Source: Bacteroidota bacterium (lineage in GTDB: Bacteria > Bacteroidota > Bacteroidia > SpSt-205 > S141-50). Taken from it: 5,897 bases of DNA. Numbering within the stretch: position 1 is the stretch's first letter; each line of letters starts with the position of its first letter. Position numbers and translations under genes: made by a program. The notes under the pieces were generated by a model, which had not been told where the DNA came from, did no database searches, and was given only the letters and a program-made list of their open reading frames with translations. Shown in pieces: positions 1-5,897 of this stretch. The stretch spans positions 1 through 5,897 of the forward strand of contig WFXK01000344.1 of the NCBI GenBank assembly GCA_015490695.1. The letters are read 5' to 3'.

Positions 1-2284
1 GGTCTAAACCGATTTCATGGGTGATTTTCTTTCCATTGCCTCGGAAATTCAGTCGTATGTCGGTACGGAAATAATCTCTAAAGCGGTATTTGTTGTAGTT
101 TTCGTTATCTTTATAAACGACGTCTAAGGCTTGGGCTGAAGCTAAGCTATCTACATCACCATAACGTCTTCCTCCTGCACGCGTGATTTTTACGCCTATG
201 TTAAAAGCAGAACGCTTCCCTACGGCAAATTCCCTACCTGCAAGGAAATTAAAAATGTATTGTCCGTTAAATGTCGTGTTGCGCCATATACGATTACTGC
301 CTTGGTATTTGGAGTCGTAAAGCGAAAGCGTTAGTAAATAATAGTATCCTTTGAAAAAGGGACGTTCCAAAGTGAATTCAATGCCGTAGTTTCTTCCAAT
401 GCCTTTATTCGCTAAGGGTGGAGGAAATTGACGAGAGAAACCTACGCCTGTGTTGATTAAAGAATACGAAGAACGACGATAACGCTCCACAGGAATATTC
501 CATAAATATTGGAAATAAGTTTCTATACGTAAGCGTGCTATAGTTCCCAAGCGGTATTCATAACCTAAGACCACGTGAGCACTTTTTGTAAGCCCCATAC
601 CTTTATTATATAAATATAATGTGCCGTTAACGATGCTATCGCTGTAGTAATACAAATAATTCGGTTGTATTTGCGAATGGATTCCTAAACCGAGGTTTAT
701 ACGGCTTTTTTCTCCTGTTAAATAACGGAAGGCTAAACGGGGTTCAAAGGGGGATAGGCTATTGTTGTTAATGCTATAATAAAGGGCAGTAACGCCCATG
801 GTCATTAAAAGCCGTTCTGAGATTCTATATTTTCCTTGGATGAAGGGTTGTAAAAGCAGGTTTTGGTCTTTTGCGTTCCATCGTACTTGCCATGGAAGAA
901 GCCGAGGCGGTTGATTGTTGATAGCAGGAATCACTTGGCGGACACTATCTATGTAGGAAAGGAAATACAAAGCGCTTTGTAAGCCCCATCGCAAGGTAAA
1001 ACGATTGTTTAATTTCCAATGGCGATAAAAGTAGCCTGTTAGGGTTTGTTCTTTGAAGGTATAGTCTAAGATAGGGGGCAGGGAGTCTACGACGAAGTAG
1101 CCTTCGGCATTAACATGGCGGAAGATATATTGGTGGAATACGTCTACTTTTTGATGGGTGAATCCTATGCCTGTTTTGATATAGCCTTGTTTAGCGGGTT
1201 GTAATAGGGTGGTTGCCAGCACGCCTGTTTCGGAGGCGAAGTATTGGTCTCGGTCGTTGTCGCCGTAGAGGACGGTATTGCTATCGGGTTTTTCTTTTGT
1301 GCTTAGTACGATAGCGATGTCGCTTTTGCCGCCGATGCCCCATACAGCCCATAGACCGCCTTTTTTAGTTGGGAAAACGACACGGAAAGCGCCATCCTGA
1401 TAGCGAGGAACAGCGTCAGTTCCAATGTCTATGTTCAGCAATTGAAATAGTTGTAAGGTAGCGTAGCGGTAGTGAGCCCATGCAGATGCTCCTTTTTTGT
1501 TGATGGGTCCTTCTACCATGGCTTCTATTCCTAAGAAGCCGAATTGGAAGTTAAATTCGCTGTGTTCGTTGTTTCCATTACGCATTTGCAGGTCAAAGAC
1601 GCCTGCTATGGCGTTGCCGAATTCTGCGGGGAAGGCGCCTGTGTAGAAGTCTGAGTTAGCTAAGTATTTATTATTGAGGATGATGACCGGTCCGCCGTTG
1701 GTGCCGGGGATAGCGAAGTGGTTAGGGTTGGGGATTCTAATGCCGTCCATTTGCCATAGGACGCCCAAGGGGGTGTTTCCTCGGATGATGAGGTCGTTAC
1801 GGGAGTCGTCTGCACCTTGGACGCCGGCGAAGTTAGATGCCATACGGGCTGGGTCTCCTCGGCTGCCCGCATAACGGTCCGTCTCACGAACATTAAAAGG
1901 ACGTGTGCTAATGAATGCCATCTCATTCAAAGGCTCATGAACCCGTGTATCGGTAATCTCTACCGCTTCTAACTGCGTAAGTCGCTCTTCTAAGGGTAAC
2001 TCTAAAACCATCTCTTTCCCTGAAATCACTACTAAATCGTTAATGGTTAAAGGATAATACCCTTCTGCTTGAACTTCTAAACGATAACGCCCAGGAGGGA
2101 TGCTTTCAATACGGAAGTAGCCAGAAGAGTCGCTAAAGACTTCTTTTTGCAAAGTATCTCCATAGAGGACGATGCGTGCGTGGGCAATCCTTTGCCGAGT
2201 GTCTTCATCTATCACATAGCCTCGGATAATCGGTTGTGCTAAAAGAAAACAATGAAAACAAAAAAGAATAATGATGCAGCGCAT
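1..2284 (-). CDS. TonB-dependent outer-membrane receptor with carboxypeptidase-regulatory-like N-terminal domain (3' end cut by window edge)
   Basis: Reading the minus strand from ATG at 2284 gives 761 uninterrupted codons that run off the window, so the C-terminal end of the barrel is missing (probably a few dozen residues). Residues 1-16 form a short signal peptide (MRCIIILFCFHCFLLA), with likely cleavage before Gln17. Residues about 18-100 form a beta-sandwich regulatory-like domain (GYVIDEDTRQRIAHARIVL; SSGYFRIESIPPGRYRLEV). A possible TonB box follows (QLEAVEIT, 104-111). The plug covers about 120-235, with landmarks IIRGNTPLGVLWQMDGI (166-182), IPNPNHFA (184-191) and FPAEFGNAIAGVFD (218-231). 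The rest is alternating aromatic-rich beta-barrel sequence. Such proteins sit in the outer membrane and import substrates using TonB-ExbBD energy; the substrate is unknown. No SusD-like partner is visible, and the protein is shorter than typical SusC. ATG lies 7 nt after the mnmE stop, suggesting co-transcription. The reading frame and family are firm; the substrate is not. Confidence 0.93.
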   Translation of the reverse strand, partial: MRCIIILFCFHCFLLAQPIIRGYVIDEDTRQRIAHARIVLYGDTLQKEVFSDSSGYFRIESIPPGRYRLEVQAEGYYPLTINDLVVISGKEMVLELPLEERLTQLEAVEITDTRVHEPLNEMAFISTRPFNVRETDRYAGSRGDPARMASNFAGVQGADDSRNDLIIRGNTPLGVLWQMDGIRIPNPNHFAIPGTNGGPVIILNNKYLANSDFYTGAFPAEFGNAIAGVFDLQMRNGNNEHSEFNFQFGFLGIEAMVEGPINKKGASAWAHYRYATLQLFQLLNIDIGTDAVPRYQDGAFRVVFPTKKGGLWAVWGIGGKSDIAIVLSTKEKPDSNTVLYGDNDRDQYFASETGVLATTLLQPAKQGYIKTGIGFTHQKVDVFHQYIFRHVNAEGYFVVDSLPPILDYTFKEQTLTGYFYRHWKLNNRFTLRWGLQSALYFLSYIDSVRQVIPAINNQPPRLLPWQVRWNAKDQNLLLQPFIQGKYRISERLLMTMGVTALYYSINNNSLSPFEPRLAFRYLTGEKSRINLGLGIHSQIQPNYLYYYSDSIVNGTLYLYNKGMGLTKSAHVVLGYEYRLGTIARLRIETYFQYLWNIPVERYRRSSYSLINTGVGFSRQFPPPLANKGIGRNYGIEFTLERPFFKGYYYLLTLSLYDSKYQGSNRIWRNTTFNGQYIFNFLAGREFAVGKRSAFNIGVKITRAGGRRYGDVDSLASAQALDVVYKDNENYNKYRFRDYFRTDIRLNFRGNGKKITHEIGLD

Positions 2285-2291
2285 AAAAGAT
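2285..2291 (-). other. mnmE/receptor junction (7-nt gap)
   Basis: Only the seven bases ATCTTTT (minus-strand reading) separate the mnmE TAA stop (2294-2292) from the receptor ATG (2284-2282). There is no room for a terminator or promoter, and no Shine-Dalgarno-like purine run is visible in the bases before the ATG. The receptor is therefore either translated by reinitiation after mnmE or by an SD-independent start, which is common in Bacteroidota. A promoter inside the mnmE 3' end cannot be excluded by eye. Confidence 0.8.
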
Positions 2292-3656
2292 TTATTTGCC
2301 GATGCAAAAATTGCTAAAAATTTCTGAAAGGATGTCTTCTGTGGTGATTTCGCCAGTGATTTCGCCTATGGCGTCTAAAACAACGCGCAGGTCTAAGCTG
2401 AGCATTTCTCCGCTGCGTTGTTCTTGAAGTCCTTTTTTTACTTCTTGAATCGCTTTCAGTGCCCGATTAAGCGCTTGATAATGGCGTAAAGAAGTTAAAG
2501 GTAAAGCATCGGAAGTTAATTCGTTGGCAATCGTACGCAGGTGTTCATAAAGTTTTGATAGTCCTTTTCCTTCTTTTGCCGATATAGGGATTACTTCAGT
2601 GGGAAGAAAGTCAATATTGGAGCATTGGTCTATTTTGTTGGCTAAATAGATGGTGTAGGGTGGAAGCGACACGTTTAAAGATTTTAATAAATGGCGGATG
2701 TTTTGGAAGTTATCGGTTGTAAGGTCGTAGATGACTAAGGCGATATGGCTTTGGGAAAGAGCGTTCAAAGAGCGCCGAATGCCCTCTTGCTCAATCGGGT
2801 CTTCACTTTGCCGCAAGCCCGCTGTGTCTGCAATACGGAAAAGAAAACCCTCTAAATAAAAAGCGTCTTCAATAATATCGCGCGTAGTTCCTGGAATATC
2901 GCTTACAATGGCTTTTTGTTCTGAGAGCAATTGATTCAATAAAGTGGATTTCCCTGCATTGGGTTTTCCTATGATGGTGATACGAATACCTTCTTTAATG
3001 GTGTTGCCTGCTTGGAAGCCTTTCAAAAGCCGATGAATTTCTTTTTCTAGTTCGTTGACGGTGTTAAGTAGCGTTGTTCTTTCGGCGAATTCTACGTCTT
3101 CGTCAGCGAAGTCTAATTCCAGTTCAATAAGTGCGGTGAAGTGTAGGAGTTGTTGGCGTAGTTGTTGTAATTGGGTTTTGATTTCTCCTTTTAGTTGTTG
3201 TAGGGCTAATTGTTGGCTTTTGGGGTTATTGGCGGCGATGAGTTCTGCTACGCCTTCTGCTTGGGTTAAATCCATAGCGCCGTAGTAAAAAGCACGGAAG
3301 GTGAATTCTCCTGGTTGGGCTAAACGCGCCCCATAATGGATAGCCGTACGAACCACTTGTTCTAAAATCCTCGGATTGCCATGGCAATGGAATTCAATCA
3401 CGTCTTCTTTAGTATAAGATTTCGGTGCTTTGAATACGGCTACTAAACCTTCGTCTATGCATTGTCCTTGTTCGTTGTAGAAGGAAGCATTAAAGAGCCG
3501 ATGGCCTTTTTGAAAGCGTTTTTCTGGTTGCCTGGTAATTTTTTGAGCAATAGCAATAGCTTGTTTTCCACTTAGGCGGACGATGCCAATAGCACCTCTG
3601 CCTGGAGGAGTAGCAATCGCAACGATGGTGTCTTCTAAATCGTATCCTTTTAGCAT
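2292..3656 (-). CDS. mnmE: tRNA uridine-5-carboxymethylaminomethyl(34) synthesis GTPase MnmE
   Basis: Complete 454-residue protein, the same length as E. coli MnmE. With MnmG it installs the (carboxymethyl)aminomethyl group at C5 of wobble U34 in a set of tRNAs, using a folate one-carbon donor and GTP hydrolysis in the cytoplasm. The N-terminal folate-binding domain (about 1-120) opens with ATPPGRGAIGIVRLSG. A helical domain follows and is interrupted by the G domain (about 220-375): P-loop GKPNAGKS (230-237), G2 GTTRD (256-260), G3 DTAG (277-280), G4 NKID (340-343), G5 SAK (359-361). The protein ends in the family signature CIGK (451-454), with Cys451 at the position of the E. coli catalytic cysteine. 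The chosen ATG lies inside the end of queC (7-nt overlap) and gives the normal family N-terminus. Oddity: the usual RAFxNGKxDL segment reads RAFYYGAMDL (121-130), so a conserved lysine is alanine. All GTPase motifs are intact. Identification is secure. Confidence 0.98.
   Translation of the reverse strand: MLKGYDLEDTIVAIATPPGRGAIGIVRLSGKQAIAIAQKITRQPEKRFQKGHRLFNASFYNEQGQCIDEGLVAVFKAPKSYTKEDVIEFHCHGNPRILEQVVRTAIHYGARLAQPGEFTFRAFYYGAMDLTQAEGVAELIAANNPKSQQLALQQLKGEIKTQLQQLRQQLLHFTALIELELDFADEDVEFAERTTLLNTVNELEKEIHRLLKGFQAGNTIKEGIRITIIGKPNAGKSTLLNQLLSEQKAIVSDIPGTTRDIIEDAFYLEGFLFRIADTAGLRQSEDPIEQEGIRRSLNALSQSHIALVIYDLTTDNFQNIRHLLKSLNVSLPPYTIYLANKIDQCSNIDFLPTEVIPISAKEGKGLSKLYEHLRTIANELTSDALPLTSLRHYQALNRALKAIQEVKKGLQEQRSGEMLSLDLRVVLDAIGEITGEITTEDILSEIFSNFCIGK
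3650..3656 (-). other. queC/mnmE 7-nt start-stop overlap
   Basis: The minus strand reads CATGCTAA here. The mnmE ATG (3656-3654) precedes the queC TAA (3652-3650) in a different frame, so the two genes share seven bases. This is the classic geometry for translational coupling by ribosome reinitiation. The only purine-rich stretch upstream is GAAGAAG within queC, a weak ribosome binding site at best. Confidence 0.85.
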
Positions 3657-4321
3657 GGGAAGGCTTCTTCAAAGCCACGTTTTCTTAATAAACAGGCGGG
3701 ACATTCGCCACAACCATAACCCCAAGGATGGCGTTTTGTTCGCTCCCCTTGATAACACGTATGGGAATACTCTATAACAATCTCTAAACAACCTAATGCT
3801 TTTGCCATCTGCCATGTTTGGGCTTTAGTAAGATACATCAATGGCGTATGAATCTTAAATGGGAAATCCATAGCCAAGGAAAGGGTTTTTTCAGCACTTT
3901 GAATAAAGGGTTCGCGGCAGTCAGGATAACCACTATAGTCGGTTTGACACATGCCACCAACAAGGTCATGGATGTTTTTATGATAAGCAAAAGCAGCAGC
4001 AGCAGTTAAAAAGAATAAATTGCGTCCGGGCACAAACGTGTTCGGCAACGTTCCTGATGAGGGCAACCCTTTTTCTACTGGAATCGTTTCATGGGTTAAA
4101 GCATTAGGGGCTAAATAGTGGAAAAAGTTCATAGGAATAATCACGTGCTCTACTTCGGCGATTTGAGCGATTTTTTTTGCTTGGGTTAGTTCAATCTCGT
4201 GGCGTTGTCCGTAGGCAATGGTGAACGCAATCACTTGGTCAAAGTGTTTTTTTGCCCAGAAAAGTAAGGTAGTAGAGTCTTGCCCTCCGCTAAATAATAC
4301 GACCGCTTTACGAGCTTCCAT
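3650..4321 (-). CDS. queC: 7-cyano-7-deazaguanine synthase QueC (preQ0 synthase)
   Basis: Complete 223-residue cytoplasmic enzyme that converts 7-carboxy-7-deazaguanine plus ammonia to preQ0 at the cost of ATP, a step in making queuosine for G34 of GUN-anticodon tRNAs. The PP-loop ATP pyrophosphatase signature SGGQDSTT is at 11-18, followed by AYGQRHEIEL (36-45), the conserved LPNTFVPGRNLFFL (92-105), and QTDYSGYPDCREPFI (126-140). The zinc site is Cys189 in HTCYQGE plus Cys204, Cys207 and Cys210 in GCGECPACLLR. The spacing between Cys189 and Cys204 includes a GERxxRHxWGYG stretch that is longer than in the B. subtilis protein as I recall it. ATG at 4321 gives the standard N-terminus just before the PP-loop and overlaps the upstream transporter by 14 nt. 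No other queuosine gene (queD, queE, queF) is in the window. All expected motifs are present, so the call is secure. Confidence 0.97.
   Translation of the reverse strand: MEARKAVVLFSGGQDSTTLLFWAKKHFDQVIAFTIAYGQRHEIELTQAKKIAQIAEVEHVIIPMNFFHYLAPNALTHETIPVEKGLPSSGTLPNTFVPGRNLFFLTAAAAFAYHKNIHDLVGGMCQTDYSGYPDCREPFIQSAEKTLSLAMDFPFKIHTPLMYLTKAQTWQMAKALGCLEIVIEYSHTCYQGERTKRHPWGYGCGECPACLLRKRGFEEAFPC
3662..3676 (-). other. small inverted repeat just upstream of the mnmE start
   Basis: The minus strand reads GGCTT-TGAAG-AAGCC, a perfect 5-bp stem with a 5-base loop. It ends 5 nt before the mnmE ATG and lies inside the queC coding sequence, where it encodes part of GFEEAF. If it folds in mRNA, it would place the weak purine stretch GAAGAAG partly in the loop and could influence mnmE initiation. 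The stem is short and could be chance. Confidence 0.25.
4308..4321 (-). other. transporter/queC 14-nt overlap
   Basis: The queC ATG (4321-4319) lies 14 nt before the end of the transporter gene's TAA stop (4310-4308), in another frame. The transporter ends ...KRHGSS over the same bases that encode the QueC start MEAR. No Shine-Dalgarno-like sequence is evident upstream (CGAATAAAACGCC before ATG). The overlap implies one transcript and possible translational coupling. Confidence 0.85.
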
Positions 4322-5897
4322 GGCGTTTTATTCGGAAACGACGGAAGAATTCCGTTGCTAAAGTCCAATAAAGAAGGAAAGCGAATCCTAAAAGCACTAT
4401 TAAATTAAAGTGCAGAGTAGGATACAGTTGTCCTGCAAAAGGTTTATAAGGAGCATACATGGGCATACGATAATTCCACCAAGAGCGATTTTCTAAACGG
4501 GGAATTTGAAATATAGGGTCCATCAGTTGGACAATTTGATTATTCAAAATAGCGATTTTATCGGGGTCGTTACGGGCACGTAGGTAATCTTCTAAACTTT
4601 TATTGTGGTAATCGGTTTTTAAAGGCTGTAAAGTGGGTTGTAGCTGTTGTTCTGCTTCATTAGCTTGACGCAAACGCATTTGGAAATAGCGTTTTAGTTG
4701 TTCTAAGAGTTGTTCTACTTGCGGCAGGGCTTGTTGGTAGTTTTTATCAGGATAGAGCTGTGTTAGAAGAGAGAGGTCTATATCGCTAAAACGAGCTTCC
4801 ATTGCTTTTAATGCGTTACGTAGGAGGGTAAGGGAGTGTTCTACTGCTTTTCCATCTTGGATGTTTTGTAGTTGTTCTTCTACCAGAGGCAGCCAGAAAT
4901 GAAGGTGATAAGTGGCGTCGCTCGCTTTTTGATAAACATTGTACAGGGGTTTCATGTAGCGGTTTTCTTTGAATTGGGCTACGGCTAAGGCTTCATAAGC
5001 CCAGCGAGACCCCATTAAATCCCCGATAATGGGAACAACATCTTTACGAGAGATAACAGGATTTAATCGCCGAAAGTCCACCATAGCACCGCCTAAAATG
5101 ATTTGCGGAATTAATAAAATAGGCACGCTGATATAGATAGCGACGGCTGAATCCAAGGTAGCGGAGATGTTTAAGCCAATCATGCTGGCGTAAATCGCCG
5201 TAATAAAAAGCACTAACCAGTGTGTAAAATACAATTCTTTTAATTGTAAAACCCAAGCACTGACGGCAACAAACAATGCCATTTGTGTTGCTAAAAATAA
5301 CCATTGAACGCCGATTTTACTTATTAAGTAGCTGTGGTTGTTTAAATTTAGGAATTGTTCTCGTTTCCTGATTTTTCTGTCTTTTAGGATTTCTTCGGCG
5401 CTTAGGCTCATTCCTAAGAAGAGCGCTACGATGACCGAGACAAAAAGATAGACGGGGATGTTATCATTATAATAAAAGGTATAATGTTGTTGTGCCAGTT
5501 CGCTGATATTGTGGTAGCGTAAGATAAAAGCGAGGATTAGAGCCAGCAGGGGTGCTTCGCCAAGGGCAATAAGCAAATAAGAACGATTTGCCAATTTTGT
5601 TTTTAAATCTCGCCAAAAGAAAATCCATGCTTGTTTAATGGGGGAAGGCGGTTTTAAACGGTTTTGAGGTAGTTTTGTGTAGTATTCACTTGGCAAGGCA
5701 ACGGGAACATATTTTTTAAAACGCTCGTACCATTGTTCGGGAGGGACTTTTCTTTCGCCTGTAGGTTGTCCGTATTCGTTAAGGACAGGGGCTTCTAAGA
5801 TTGTAAAGATTTGTTCGGGGTTTACATTCCCGCATTTTTCACATTGTACTTGTTGGGCTTCTGCATAATGCGCTTGAGCGCGCAAATACCCTATGGC
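4308..5897 (-). CDS. ABCG-like ABC transporter, C-terminal membrane part (5' end outside window)
   Basis: The frame is open to the window edge, giving 529 residues (numbered here from the edge); the TTG at 5885 is internal, not a start. No Walker or signature motifs are present, so the expected ATPase domain must lie upstream. The first part carries VQCEKCGNVNPEQIF, a linker known to me from fused Bacteroidota ABC transporters. Five hydrophobic segments follow (about 107-127, 147-165, 193-217, 226-245, 250-272), then a loop of roughly 220 residues and a sixth segment (about 496-516) ending RRFRIKRHGSS. EEILKDRKIRKREQFL between segments 2 and 3 resembles the conserved ExxxERxIxxRE element of ABCG membrane domains. 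PQIILGGAMVDF and GSRWAYEALAVAQF after segment 5 also fit that family. It probably acts in the inner membrane, likely as an exporter; the substrate is unknown. It overlaps queC by 14 nt. Family placement is good, but the ATPase half is inferred rather than seen. Confidence 0.85.
   Translation of the reverse strand, partial: AIGYLRAQAHYAEAQQVQCEKCGNVNPEQIFTILEAPVLNEYGQPTGERKVPPEQWYERFKKYVPVALPSEYYTKLPQNRLKPPSPIKQAWIFFWRDLKTKLANRSYLLIALGEAPLLALILAFILRYHNISELAQQHYTFYYNDNIPVYLFVSVIVALFLGMSLSAEEILKDRKIRKREQFLNLNNHSYLISKIGVQWLFLATQMALFVAVSAWVLQLKELYFTHWLVLFITAIYASMIGLNISATLDSAVAIYISVPILLIPQIILGGAMVDFRRLNPVISRKDVVPIIGDLMGSRWAYEALAVAQFKENRYMKPLYNVYQKASDATYHLHFWLPLVEEQLQNIQDGKAVEHSLTLLRNALKAMEARFSDIDLSLLTQLYPDKNYQQALPQVEQLLEQLKRYFQMRLRQANEAEQQLQPTLQPLKTDYHNKSLEDYLRARNDPDKIAILNNQIVQLMDPIFQIPRLENRSWWNYRMPMYAPYKPFAGQLYPTLHFNLIVLLGFAFLLYWTLATEFFRRFRIKRHGSS

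Noticed and set aside
585..989. 14-base direct repeat (tttgtaagccccat) at 585-598 and 976-989
   Set aside because: Both copies lie in barrel-coding sequence and are read in the same frame as similar strand residues (MGLTK and WGLQS). Chance or repeated beta-strand coding is enough to explain it.
1660..1926. 88-residue minus-strand open frame
   Set aside because: It lies in another frame of the receptor plug region, which has continuous homology-like sequence in its own frame. The rise in C-ending codons there explains the accidental open frame.
3992..4006. Short GCA trinucleotide repeat
   Set aside because: Only four units, encoding an alanine run in a conserved helix of QueC. It is too short to suggest a slippage switch.
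3055..4009. Several short plus-strand open frames (3055-3285, 3583-3777, 3818-4009)
   Set aside because: They are antisense to mnmE and queC, have low-complexity Ser/Cys-rich or unremarkable translations, and show no recognisable domain.
5044..5304. 86-residue minus-strand open frame inside the transporter gene
   Set aside because: It is an out-of-frame shadow of the membrane domain. The main frame contains consistent transmembrane segments and family motifs.
5883..5885. TTG as the start codon of the transporter gene
   Set aside because: The frame stays open to the window edge (codons for A-I-G-Y precede it), and the protein lacks the ATPase half expected of the family. The gene therefore begins outside the window.
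1..5897. CRISPR arrays, tRNA or rRNA genes, insertion sequences, riboswitches
   Set aside because: Coding sequence covers all but seven bases of the window, and no repeat array, tRNA-like fold, transposase or terminal inverted repeat was seen on either strand.

Overview
The window reads as one strand of a compact bacterial operon. All four genes are on the minus strand and fill almost every base, so transcription runs from position 5897 towards position 1. The likely source is a member of the Bacteroidota. The evidence is a TonB-dependent receptor with an N-terminal carboxypeptidase-regulatory-like domain, a fused ABCG-like transporter with a CxxCGNVNPEQ linker that I associate with this phylum, AT-leaning codon use, and start codons without clear Shine-Dalgarno sequences. 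I cannot name a genus.

Layout in transcription order. (1) 5897-4308: the C-terminal 529 residues of an ABC transporter, consisting of the NBD-to-membrane linker and an ABC-2/ABCG-like membrane domain. The ATPase part lies outside the window. (2) 4321-3650: complete queC, which makes preQ0 for queuosine. (3) 3656-2292: complete mnmE, the GTPase that acts with MnmG on U34 of tRNA. (4) 2284-1: a TonB-dependent outer-membrane receptor with signal peptide, regulatory-like domain, plug and most of the barrel, cut at its C-terminus by the window edge. Junctions are a 14-nt overlap, a 7-nt overlap and a 7-nt gap. No intergenic stretch is long enough for a promoter or terminator, and no gene-free stretch exceeds 10 bases.

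Functionally, the two central genes both serve wobble position 34 of tRNA: QueC supplies the precursor for modified G34 and MnmE modifies U34. The flanking genes are envelope proteins, an inner-membrane ABC transporter and an outer-membrane receptor. Their substrates cannot be read from the sequence, and the arrangement may be simple co-transcription.

I see no RNA gene, mobile element, CRISPR array or clearly new system. The observations most worth checking are a lysine-to-alanine change at a predicted folate contact of MnmE, an abrupt codon-usage shift inside the receptor gene, and an unusually long TM5-TM6 loop in the transporter.
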